Below are positions 8,514-16,077 of a stretch of 64,000 nucleotides of DNA, piece by piece (the stretch's first letter is position 1; each line of letters opens with the position of its first letter). This stretch comes from Paradevosia sp036499825 (GTDB lineage Bacteria; Pseudomonadota; Alphaproteobacteria; Rhizobiales; Devosiaceae). Position numbers and translations under genes: made by a program. The stretch is from positions 620,001-684,000 of the forward strand of contig DASYCZ010000026.1 in NCBI GenBank assembly GCA_036499825.1, written 5' to 3'. Under the pieces are notes generated by a model. That model was not told the origin of the DNA, ran no database searches, and saw only the letters and a program-made list of their open reading frames with translations.

Positions 8514-8532
8514 TTTACAAAAATGTATAGTG
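8514..8532 (+). promoter_or_regulatory. Palindromic element, copy 2 of 2
   Basis: TTTACAAAAATGTATAGTG matches the element at 358-376 in 17 of 19 positions and keeps a TACA-N4-TGTA dyad. It lies about 100 bp upstream of the RpiR regulator and 277 bp upstream of the fbpA-like start. The regulator that would read it is not identified. Confidence 0.4.
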
Positions 8533-8628
8533 CCGGAGGCCGCCCTCGGGGCCGTGCGTCATCCTGCTGTAATAAACACTTCGCATAACGGAGACTTGAA
8601 GCGTTCACTACGAAACGGAAAATGGCTC

Positions 8629-9543
8629 TTGGCTCGTAACATCGAAAAATCACCGTTGGCGTTCGATGACGGCGTTGCGGCTCGAATGGAAAACCTGTCG
8701 CCGGCCGAGCGTCATGTCGCGCAGTTTTTCGTCGAGCAGAAACAGAAGGTCGTGTTGAGCTCGGCCGCCGAGATTGCCGCGCTGACCCGTTCGAGCGATG
8801 CCACGGTTGTGCGGACCGCGAAATCCCTAGGGTTTGCCGGCCTGCCGGAATTGCGGGAAGTGCTGCTGGCCAGCCTGATGGGAACATCGCCCGGTGACCG
8901 GCTCGCACATACGCTGGCGAAGGTGAGCGAGGATCGCGGCGGCGCATTGCGCCATATCGTCAGTATTCATGAGGACATCCTGCAGCGGCTAAAGACGCAG
9001 GATATGGCGAACCGGCTGGCTCGGGCAGTGGACATCCTCGGCAAGGCTCCGCGGCGGCATGTATTCGGCATAGGTCCATCGGGAGCGGTTGCCGGGTATG
9101 CCGCGCTACAGTTCAATCGACTGGGCCTGCCGACATATCAGCTTTCCGCCCCCGGAATAGGACTTGCCGACGGGTTGATCGGCATGCAGCCGGGCGATGC
9201 CATGTTGATGATGGCCTATGGTCCGCTCTATCGCGAGGCCAGCGTTGCCCTGGACGAAGCCCAGCGCCTGTCCGTGCCGGTGGTTCTGGTAAGCGATGAT
9301 CTCGGGCCTATCGTTCGCGATCAGGTTGCCGAGGTTCTGCCGTTGCCTCGCGGCCGCTCCGACCATCTGGCGATGCATGCCGGCACGATGGTGCTGATCG
9401 AGGCCATGACCATCAGTCTTGCGGCGCTCGCCGGCGACGCCGCGATCGATAGTCTTGATCGTCTCAGCACTCTCCGCGGCGCCATCGACAAGACATGGCT
9501 GCGTCGCGGTACGCGCAAAAATATATCCAAAAGCAAGAATTAG
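8629..9543 (+). CDS. MurR/RpiR-family transcriptional regulator
   Basis: The product has about 304 residues. Its N-terminal HTH_6 domain includes LSPAERHVAQFFVEQ and a helix-turn-helix at AAEIAALTRSSDATVVRTAKSLGF. A C-terminal SIS domain (from about RHVFGIGPSGAVAGYAALQF) normally binds a phosphosugar or similar ligand. I placed the start at TTG 8629; TTG 8596 or ATG 8461 are possible but add sequence unlike the family. It lies between two ferric-type importers transcribed in opposite directions, so it may control one or both, which would be unusual for this family. Confidence 0.82.
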   Translation: MARNIEKSPLAFDDGVAARMENLSPAERHVAQFFVEQKQKVVLSSAAEIAALTRSSDATVVRTAKSLGFAGLPELREVLLASLMGTSPGDRLAHTLAKVSEDRGGALRHIVSIHEDILQRLKTQDMANRLARAVDILGKAPRRHVFGIGPSGAVAGYAALQFNRLGLPTYQLSAPGIGLADGLIGMQPGDAMLMMAYGPLYREASVALDEAQRLSVPVVLVSDDLGPIVRDQVAEVLPLPRGRSDHLAMHAGTMVLIEAMTISLAALAGDAAIDSLDRLSTLRGAIDKTWLRRGTRKNISKSKN

Positions 9544-9576
9544 ATCGACGTAAAACAGTCATATAAATATTTCATG

Positions 9577-9607
9577 TTATAATGGCGCAAATTCTGCGCT
9601 GATATAA
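9577..9607 (+). promoter_or_regulatory. Promoter -10 inside a 31-bp dyad, upstream of second ferric-type importer
   Basis: TATAAT at 9578-9583 is a consensus -10 with no good -35 at the expected place. It lies in an imperfect inverted repeat, TTATAATGGCGCA, AATTC, TGCGCTGATATAA, in which 10 of 13 positions pair; the core GCGCA/TGCGC is perfect. A poor -35 combined with a large dyad suggests control by a DNA-binding protein, the neighbouring RpiR regulator being the first candidate. Confidence 0.45.
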
Positions 9608-9624
9608 GATGACGGGGATGCGAG

Positions 9625-10626
9625 ATGAACAAGAAGCTATTTATCGGCGCTTTTGGCGCTAGTATTATTGCCATGATGACTTCAACTTCCATGGCGGCCG
9701 ACCTGGTTGTCTATGATGCACTTGATTTCACCGGCAACGTGGTCAAGGCGTTCGAAGCCAGGACTGGCCTCACGGTTGATGTCGTCGAGCCGGGCAGCAC
9801 TGGCGAGACGCTGGGCAAAATAGCCGCCGAGGGCAATAATCCGCAGTTCGATATCGTCTGGCTCGATGGTTCGGCCGTCATGGAGCGCATGGCGAGCGAC
9901 GGCGTGCTACAGCCGGTGCCCGACGATCTGTTTGCCGCAATCAAGTTCACTGCCTTCGGGACATCGTTGGTGCCCGCCAGCAAGGCCTATGTACCCACCG
10001 GTGCCAGCACCACCGCCATCGAGGTCAACACCAAGAAGGTCGCCACGGACAAGATGCCGAAAGGCTGGAGCGCGCTCGCGGGCTTTGCGGGACAAGTCGC
10101 CGCCAAGGACCCCAATCTCTCCGGGCCCGCATACCAGTGGCTGGCCGGCTTCTTCCAGACAAACGGGCTCGACGCCGGCAAGAAATTGCTGGCTGACATT
10201 CTCACCACCAAATCTTTGTCGGGCCTGTCGAGCGGCGGCAAGGTCAATGCAGCCGTGCTGACGGGCGATGCCAGCGTTGGCATCAACCAGGACAGCGCGA
10301 TCTATTCCCAGATCGCTGCGGGCGAGCCTGTCGTTGCGGTGTATCCGAGCGAGGGTTCGGTAGCGCTGCCTGAAGGGTTGGGCATCAGCGCCAAGACCCA
10401 GCATATGGACGCAGTAAGGAAATTCATCGCATTCGTCGGCAGCCCTGAAGGGCAGGCGGCCATGCAGGACGGTCCCGATACGGACTTCTTCTTTATTCCC
10501 CTGATCGAGGGCGTTCCCGCCAAGGCAACGCGTCCGGACATCAATTACATCCAGCTCGACGATAAGACTGCTTCGGCCCACGAAACCGAATGGAAGCAGT
10601 GGTATCGGGACAATTTCGTTCCGTGA
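9625..10626 (+). CDS. ABC importer binding protein, ferric/phosphonate type
   Basis: The 333-residue product has a signal peptide (MNKKLFIGAFGASIIAMMTSTSMA) and a mature start DLVVYDALDFTGNVVKAFEARTG, typical of the FbpA / 2-aminoethylphosphonate group of binding proteins. It lacks the Tyr-rich cluster of the 7230-8237 protein, so the ligand is less certain. Its gene overlaps the next permease gene at GTGA, implying translational coupling. Confidence 0.82.
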   Translation: MNKKLFIGAFGASIIAMMTSTSMAADLVVYDALDFTGNVVKAFEARTGLTVDVVEPGSTGETLGKIAAEGNNPQFDIVWLDGSAVMERMASDGVLQPVPDDLFAAIKFTAFGTSLVPASKAYVPTGASTTAIEVNTKKVATDKMPKGWSALAGFAGQVAAKDPNLSGPAYQWLAGFFQTNGLDAGKKLLADILTTKSLSGLSSGGKVNAAVLTGDASVGINQDSAIYSQIAAGEPVVAVYPSEGSVALPEGLGISAKTQHMDAVRKFIAFVGSPEGQAAMQDGPDTDFFFIPLIEGVPAKATRPDINYIQLDDKTASAHETEWKQWYRDNFVP

Positions 10627-12404
10627 CGCTGGTGCAATCCATTGCGATGCGAAACACCGAAGCCGCGGGATTTTTCCGCGGCCTCGGAACTCGGCTGGGT
10701 GCCTTGCCGATCTATGGGCTGTTCGCGCTTCTCATCGGCCTGCCTCTGTCGACCGTGCTGCTCCAAGCTGTCTTCCCGCAGCTATTCGCGCTTTCCGGGG
10801 CAGGGTTCGTGTTCAGCGCCGATCCGTTGATCCGGACTGTAAGCTCGCCACGGGCTCTGCAATCGATCGTCAATTCGCTTGAGCTTGCAGTCGGCGTCGC
10901 CTTCACGACGACCGCGCTCGGGGGCGGCTTTGCCTTGCTGGTTGGCCGTTGCGAGCTGCCTCTCCGCCGGATTTTAAGCAGTCTGCCCTGGCTCGTATTC
11001 CTCACTCCTTCCTATCTCAAGGCGTTGGCCTGGGTGCTGCTGATGGCGCCTGGTGGCTATCTGGCTCAGCTCGGCCTGTTGCCGCCGGCGCTAGGGCAGG
11101 GCTTCTTCAGCCTCCCCGGACTGGTTTTCGTCCACACGCTGAGCCTGTTTCCCGTACCGGCCTTCATCATCGGGGCTGCCCTTGCTGGGCTTGGTGGCGA
11201 ATATGAGGAGGCGGCGCGCCTGGCGGGAGCGAGGCCACTGAAAATCTGGTTCCGGATCAACGGTCCGCTGCTCCTGCCAGCGATCGCCTTGAGCCTGATG
11301 GCGGTCTTTGCGGAAGTGCTGTCCGATTTCGGTCTCGCATCTACGATCGCACGGATGTCGAGCTTCGGCGTCCTGACCTATGGCATATACGTCGCTGCCA
11401 GCGACTATCCGGTCGATTTCCCAATGGCGGGCGCCCAGGCCCTGCTGCTGCTGGCGCTGGTGTTCCTTGTCGTCATCGCCGACCGGTTGCTGCGCCGGCG
11501 CACTGGCCCCCGATTAATCTCGGGGCGCTCGAAGCCCGCACAACGCTATGTCCTGGGTTCGTGGCGCTGGTTGGCACTGGCCGCTGCGATCCTGGTCGCT
11601 ACCCCTTCACTGCTGCTGCCGCTCGCCGCCATTGTCATCCGGGCGCTCAGCCGGACCTTAGGAAATGGCCTCACGCCGGCCAATCTGACATTCGACAATG
11701 TCGTCAGTGCGTTGAGCATTGGAACAGCGGCAAGTGGTGCCATTGTTCGTTCGCTGATCTTCGCGGTGCTCAGCGCCTGCATCGCCAGCGCGGTGAGTAT
11801 AGTTCTCGCCGCGCGTCTCGATCGTGGCGGCGCCATGGCCAGATCCACGGTTATGGGTCTTTCGCTCGGTGCCGTGGCCATTCCCGGCATTGTCCTCGGA
11901 TTCGGCTACATATTGGTCTGGAACCGCCTGCCGGGTTTTCGTGACTGGAGCTTTCCGGAATATGGTTCGGCTTCGCTGCTGATCACCGGTTATGTGGCCG
12001 CCGCGCTGCCCTATTGCCTCATTGTGATCGTGACGGCGATCGGCCAGATCGCCCCCAATCTGTCGGATGCGGCCCGGCTCCACGGCATCGGCGCGGGCCG
12101 CAGGCTGATGGCCATCACACTGCCGCTGGTGGCGCTCAGCGTCCTGACCGCCTTCCTCCTGACTTTCGTGCGAACTGTCTTCGAACTGCCGATTTCGCAA
12201 ATGCTGATCCCTCAGGACGGCCCGCCTGCGCCGACCGTCATCGTCAACCTTTTCAGCCATGACCGCGACGGACTGGCATCGGCCATCGCGCTCGTTGCGA
12301 TGCTGGCGACGGGCGTCGCCGGGGCAATCCTCTGGTGGGTGTTCCGCGCCGCGACCGCGCGGCGAACACCCCATGCATCCACGCTGACGGGGAGGGCGCC
12401 ATGA
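10623..12404 (+). CDS. ABC importer two-domain permease
   Basis: The 593-residue protein contains two permease domains with about twelve hydrophobic segments. EAA-type loops are visible at EYEEAARLAGARPLKIWFRINGPLLLPA and NLSDAARLHGIGAGRRLMAITLPL. I chose the GTG at 10623, which overlaps the binding-protein stop; an ATG at 10647 is an alternative. Neither has a strong ribosome site. This fused layout matches the other ferric-type permease in the window. Confidence 0.85.
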   Translation: MTLVQSIAMRNTEAAGFFRGLGTRLGALPIYGLFALLIGLPLSTVLLQAVFPQLFALSGAGFVFSADPLIRTVSSPRALQSIVNSLELAVGVAFTTTALGGGFALLVGRCELPLRRILSSLPWLVFLTPSYLKALAWVLLMAPGGYLAQLGLLPPALGQGFFSLPGLVFVHTLSLFPVPAFIIGAALAGLGGEYEEAARLAGARPLKIWFRINGPLLLPAIALSLMAVFAEVLSDFGLASTIARMSSFGVLTYGIYVAASDYPVDFPMAGAQALLLLALVFLVVIADRLLRRRTGPRLISGRSKPAQRYVLGSWRWLALAAAILVATPSLLLPLAAIVIRALSRTLGNGLTPANLTFDNVVSALSIGTAASGAIVRSLIFAVLSACIASAVSIVLAARLDRGGAMARSTVMGLSLGAVAIPGIVLGFGYILVWNRLPGFRDWSFPEYGSASLLITGYVAAALPYCLIVIVTAIGQIAPNLSDAARLHGIGAGRRLMAITLPLVALSVLTAFLLTFVRTVFELPISQMLIPQDGPPAPTVIVNLFSHDRDGLASAIALVAMLATGVAGAILWWVFRAATARRTPHASTLTGRAP

Positions 12405-13441
12405 CGGCCCTTCGTTGTCGCGCCATCAGCAAGTCGCTCGGTGGCCGCCCGGTGCTTCGCGACCTTGATTTCACGGTTGCCCGCGGCGAGGTGATTACCC
12501 TGCTCGGCGCCAGCGGTTCGGGCAAGACCACGTTGCTACGGGTCATTTCCGGCCTTCAGGAGCCGGATAGCGGCGAGCTCGAAATTGGTGGCAAGCTCGT
12601 CTGGGGGCAGGGTCGTGCCGAACCGGCGGAGAGGCGCCGCGTCGGCATGATCTTTCAGGATTATGCGCTCTGGCCGCACATGACGGTGGAGGGCAATCTT
12701 CGCTTTGGACTTGAGGCGCTGCATCTATCCGCGCCCGAAAGCCGGGCAAGAATTGATCACGCCCTCGAGGTAACCCGCCTGTCGGCGTTCCGCGGCCGCT
12801 ATCCCAGTGAGCTTTCCGGCGGCCAGCAGCAGCGTGTAGCTATCGCCCGGTGCCTCGCGGCACGTCCGGCGCTGATGCTGTTCGACGAGCCGCTCAGCAA
12901 TCTCGATGCGGCACTGCGTGAAGACATGCGGGTCGAGATGATGGACCTGGTGCGCGCCGAGGGCGCCACCGTCGTCTACGTTACCCACGACCAGGCTGAA
13001 GCCATGGCGGTATCGGACCGGATCGCCGTCATGCGAGAGGGCGAGATCGCCCAATTCGATACACCCGAGACGATCTACGAACGGCCTGCAAACAGCTTCG
13101 TCGCGAGTTTCATCGGCGGGTTCTCACTGCTGGGCGGCAGGGCCGCGGGCGGCATGTTTTCGGTACCGTTCGACGAAATGCAATCGCTGCGGACGCCTGG
13201 GGCGAAAGACGGCCCGGGCCTGTTGGTGATCCGTCCGGAGGATGCCCGCCCGGCCGCGGATTTCCCCGACAACCGGGTCACCGGCAAAGTCGTTGCCCGT
13301 GCGTTTCAGGGGCGCTGCTGGCGGCTGGCACTGGACGTCGGGCAATCCCGGGTGCGGCTCGACTGGCCAGCGCCGGCCGAAATCGGCGCCAACCTGACAT
13401 TCTCCCTTTCCCCCGACCGCTGCGTCGTTTTAGCAGGATGA
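12401..13441 (+). CDS. ABC importer ATP-binding subunit
   Basis: The 346-residue ATPase has Walker A GASGSGKTT, signature LSGGQQQR, Walker B LMLFDEPLSNLD and switch His in VYVTHDQAEA, plus a short TOBE-like C-terminus. The start ATG overlaps the permease stop as ATGA and has GGGGAGGG upstream. It completes the importer encoded by 9625-12404; the next gene begins 24 bp later on the same strand. Confidence 0.9.
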   Translation: MTALRCRAISKSLGGRPVLRDLDFTVARGEVITLLGASGSGKTTLLRVISGLQEPDSGELEIGGKLVWGQGRAEPAERRRVGMIFQDYALWPHMTVEGNLRFGLEALHLSAPESRARIDHALEVTRLSAFRGRYPSELSGGQQQRVAIARCLAARPALMLFDEPLSNLDAALREDMRVEMMDLVRAEGATVVYVTHDQAEAMAVSDRIAVMREGEIAQFDTPETIYERPANSFVASFIGGFSLLGGRAAGGMFSVPFDEMQSLRTPGAKDGPGLLVIRPEDARPAADFPDNRVTGKVVARAFQGRCWRLALDVGQSRVRLDWPAPAEIGANLTFSLSPDRCVVLAG

Positions 13442-13465
13442 TAATTCCATGAACGGACCAATCCC

Positions 13466-14212
13466 ATGACGGCGACGATCGTTTCAACCTTGGTGGCGTC
13501 CTTCCTCGCGTCCTTCGTCGAGGTCGTCGAGGCCTTCACCATCGTGCTTGCCGTCGGGCTGACGCGCGGCTGGCGTCCGGCCTTCACCGGCACGGCGCTC
13601 GGCCTACTGCTGCTCGCCGTGCTGGTGCTGATCTTCGGGCCGCTGCTCGCCCTGATCCCTATCCGGATCGTGCAGTTCGGGGTAGGGGCCCTGCTGATCC
13701 TGTTCGGCATGCGGTGGTTGCGCAAGGCCATCCTGCGCTCGGTCGGCGTCATCGCGCTGCACGATGAAGAAAAGGCCTTCGCCAAGGAAATCTCTGAACT
13801 CGAACGGCAAAAAGCCGATCGCCGGGCCGACTATATAGCCGGTCTCGCGGCCTTCAAGGCGGTGGTACTTGAGGGGATCGAGGTGATCTTCATCGTCATC
13901 GCGGTGGGCACGACCCAGGGCCTGACCCTTTATGCAAGCCTTGGAGCCTTTGCGGCCTTCGTGGTCGTTCTGGCGGTCGGGATTGCCGTCCACCGTCCGC
14001 TTTCCCGGGTCCCTGAGAATACCCTCAAATTCGTCGTGGGCCTCATGCTGACGAGCTTTGGGATCTTCTGGACAGGCGAAGGCCTGGGCGCCGATTGGCC
14101 AGGTGCAGATCTTGCCTTGCTCGGCATCTTTGCGGTGCTGGTCCTGGCCTCGCTGGCAATCCGTTTCCGGGCCGGATCCAGCCGCATTCAGCACGAGGGA
14201 GCAGGTCAATGA
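13466..14212 (+). CDS. COG4280-like membrane protein with two ExxE motifs (FTR1-like layout)
   Basis: The 248-residue protein has about seven hydrophobic segments and an internal repeat: FVEVVEAFTIVLAVGLTRG (E19, E22) and VLEGIEVIFIVIAVGTTQG (E136, E139). Paired ExxE motifs in helices 1 and 4 resemble the REGxE motifs of FTR1/EfeU iron permeases. A charged loop (about 98-122, DEEKAFAKEISELERQK) separates the halves. It follows the ferric-type ABC genes by 24 bp. A metal-transport role is inferred from the motif and context; COG4280 itself has no assigned function that I know of. Confidence 0.7.
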   Translation: MTATIVSTLVASFLASFVEVVEAFTIVLAVGLTRGWRPAFTGTALGLLLLAVLVLIFGPLLALIPIRIVQFGVGALLILFGMRWLRKAILRSVGVIALHDEEKAFAKEISELERQKADRRADYIAGLAAFKAVVLEGIEVIFIVIAVGTTQGLTLYASLGAFAAFVVVLAVGIAVHRPLSRVPENTLKFVVGLMLTSFGIFWTGEGLGADWPGADLALLGIFAVLVLASLAIRFRAGSSRIQHEGAGQ

Positions 14213-14412
14213 ACCTCCTCAAGGTCATCGTCGAAGAAACCATCGGCATGTTCATCGACGACGGCATGTTGGCGTCGCTCTGCGTCGTGCTGATCGCATT
14301 GGTCACGGCCGCGACCCTCTGGCTCGGCCTGGCTGCCCTATGGGGCGGCATGGTGCTGCTCGCTGGCTGCATCGTCATTCTGGTATGGAGCGTCGCCCGA
14401 GCGGTGAAATGA
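14209..14412 (+). CDS. 67-residue two-helix membrane protein
   Basis: The ATG at 14209 overlaps the stop of the COG4280-like gene (ATGA), with GGTC just upstream. The product MNLLKVIVEETIGMFIDDG is followed by two hydrophobic helices (about 20-42 and 44-62). The amphipathic acidic start contains EE and DD. It is probably a small partner subunit of the preceding membrane protein. I do not recognise a family. Confidence 0.6.
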   Translation: MNLLKVIVEETIGMFIDDGMLASLCVVLIALVTAATLWLGLAALWGGMVLLAGCIVILVWSVARAVK

Positions 14413-14486
14413 GGGGCAGGGCGCGTGCCCCGCGTCAGGCGTTCCCCGATAACGGGACGGAAACGTCGGCAGCAATGCCGGCGTGG
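14413..14486. other. Convergent gap with small hairpins
   Basis: Between two convergent genes lie GGGGCA/TGCCCC (14413-14431), a CCCG-ATAA-CGGG hairpin and CGGCA-GCAA-TGCCG. None has a U-tract, so they may act as bidirectional 3'-end structures rather than textbook terminators. Confidence 0.3.
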
Positions 14487-15752
14487 TCAGTCGTCGTGCG
14501 TCCACAGCGTCTGGCCACCGAAGTAAATATCCTTCGGCGGAAATGGTGTCTGTTCATCGGCTAAAAGGCCGATGGAGGTCTGTATGGAGTTTCCCTTCGC
14601 ATCTGTCAGCGTTATCGAATACCCATCGATTGTGTAGGTGAACCTGTCGGAGCCACCCTGGGTTACGGCGCCGACGAAGCCATTGAGATCGCCACCCGTA
14701 AAGGTGCCGCCTGGCGCTGACGCGACGACACCGGTACCGCCAGGCGCGGTTTTTGCGGCAACGAGCCCGCTTGTCTCTATGTCGACCGTACCGTCCCGGT
14801 GAAACGCATATTCACGATCATGCTGCACTCCTGCCGGAGCCACGTCGAGAAAGAAGTAGTGATGGTCTATCGTCGCGCCGGGTGGCAGGGGGCTTAGTCG
14901 CGTGTCGTCGTCCAGCTCGATGGTTTTTCCCTTCGAAGGGCCATCGCTATGAGTGAGAACATAACTTGAGCCGTTGTGAGCCCAGGTGAACCAGTTATTC
15001 GGCATGCGCTCTCGCACGAGCGAAACGTTCACGTTCTGGAAGGCGAAGGACCAGGGGTACAGATAGGCTGTTCCGTCGTTCAACAGAATGTAGGTGTTTT
15101 CGTCGCGCTTCATGGAGCCGTTGCCGAAGCCGTCCATTCTGAACGAGCTCGTGAATTTATAGAGAACAGTCGCTATGTCCTTGGTGGCGAACCCTTTTCC
15201 TGGACTGCCGAGCGCTTGTGCCGACGTCACGTGCGTGGCAGCCGGTGCCGATGGTTCTCCCGAGGCCTGGGAAACGCCGTCCTGGGAAGGCGCCGGATCT
15301 GCAAGGCGTTGCGCGGCGGCTTCAACCTGATCGTCCAGGGTCAATGCTGGCGTCGCGAGAATTGCCGTCAATGACCCGCAGGCTTCGGGATGTTGATCGA
15401 CAAATTGCCGGGCACTTGCGGTTGCCCGCGTTGTCAGCGTCTTGATCCGATCGGCAAGCTCTGAGTTCGATCCTGCGGCGGCCTTCAAGGTCGCCAGATA
15501 GTGGTCAATCTTATTCCGGTTCAGCCATTCAGCCAGCGCGGCGGCGTGAGCTGCGTGATCGGCCGGTTGTGCCTTGTCGCAGGCAGCCGCGATCGACGGG
15601 CCCAGCAACAACGGCGTTTCTATTTTTTCTATGTCGGAAAAAGCCTGGTCATTACCGCCCGCGTCCTCGGCAAGAGCCGGTCGTCCGCCAGCACACGTCG
15701 CCATCAAGAGAACGATCACCGCCTGGCGGATGCGAAGATTGCCTGATCGCAT
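14487..15752 (-). CDS. Exported protein of unknown function
   Basis: The 421-residue product starts at the ATG at 15752 (AGAGGATA upstream) with a signal peptide ending near GRPALAED. An Ala-rich helical region (about 25-160) contains two Cys. A Ser/Pro/Ala-rich linker follows, then a beta-rich C-terminal half with many aromatic and Asp/Gly turns (for example YILLNDGTAYLYPWSFAF, DGTVDIETSG, DRFTYTIDGYSITL). The second half looks like a periplasmic or surface beta-sheet domain. I cannot name a family. The gene is monocistronic, convergent with the COG4280 genes. Confidence 0.6.
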   Translation of the reverse strand: MRSGNLRIRQAVIVLLMATCAGGRPALAEDAGGNDQAFSDIEKIETPLLLGPSIAAACDKAQPADHAAHAAALAEWLNRNKIDHYLATLKAAAGSNSELADRIKTLTTRATASARQFVDQHPEACGSLTAILATPALTLDDQVEAAAQRLADPAPSQDGVSQASGEPSAPAATHVTSAQALGSPGKGFATKDIATVLYKFTSSFRMDGFGNGSMKRDENTYILLNDGTAYLYPWSFAFQNVNVSLVRERMPNNWFTWAHNGSSYVLTHSDGPSKGKTIELDDDTRLSPLPPGATIDHHYFFLDVAPAGVQHDREYAFHRDGTVDIETSGLVAAKTAPGGTGVVASAPGGTFTGGDLNGFVGAVTQGGSDRFTYTIDGYSITLTDAKGNSIQTSIGLLADEQTPFPPKDIYFGGQTLWTHDD

Positions 15753-16077
15753 TGCGGTATCCTCTATGACGCGCCGGATATGTCCTGTGTCGATTTTCCA
15801 TTTTTCGCGAGCGCTCGCAAGGGGAAGAGAAGGCTGCAGCAGCGCGGAGTTCCTGGCCATGCGATCGCCGCAGCGAAGGAGCAGCAGCCGTCATCTGTAC
15901 CCGATCTCCAGACACCGGTCATTCGCATAATATATATTATGGAACTTTTGAGATTGAGTTGCGGCGGGCAAGCGGAGTTTTTCCTATTGGGCGCATTGCA
16001 GAGCAAATCCATCTACGCATAAAGATGGTCGCATGATCTGAAAAATGCATAATGACCTGACACTGGCTGGGGTTCTT
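15753..16077. other. 325-bp divergent region with a perfect 16-bp palindrome
   Basis: The region lies between the unknown exported protein (minus) and the nine-gene operon (plus). Its second half is AT-rich and contains CATAATATATATTATG at 15926-15941, a perfect palindrome about 140 bp before the operon start. No gene is supported here. Confidence 0.5.
15926..15941 (+). promoter_or_regulatory. Perfect 16-bp AT-rich palindrome
   Basis: CATAATATATATTATG is fully self-complementary in otherwise GC-rich DNA. The ATAA-N6-TTAT shape is compatible with LysR-type operators, and the downstream operon ends with a LysR gene (24500-25390). Function is inferred. Confidence 0.4.

Larger units (their letters stand above)
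8238..8628. other. 391-bp divergent control region
   Basis: This stretch separates the minus-strand fbpABC-like genes from the plus-strand RpiR regulator. It holds a TGA-N9-TCA element at 8291-8305, a minus-strand TTGACT (8307 to 8302) that could serve as a -35, and the palindromic element at 8514-8532. The plus-strand open frame that enters the regulator from 8461 is judged non-coding until about 8596-8629, because family members begin close to the SPAERHVAQF helix. Confidence 0.5.

Noticed and set aside
8514..8532. TTTACA...TATAGT as a -35/-10 promoter
   Set aside because: The two hexamers are only 6 bp apart. The element is better read as a palindrome.
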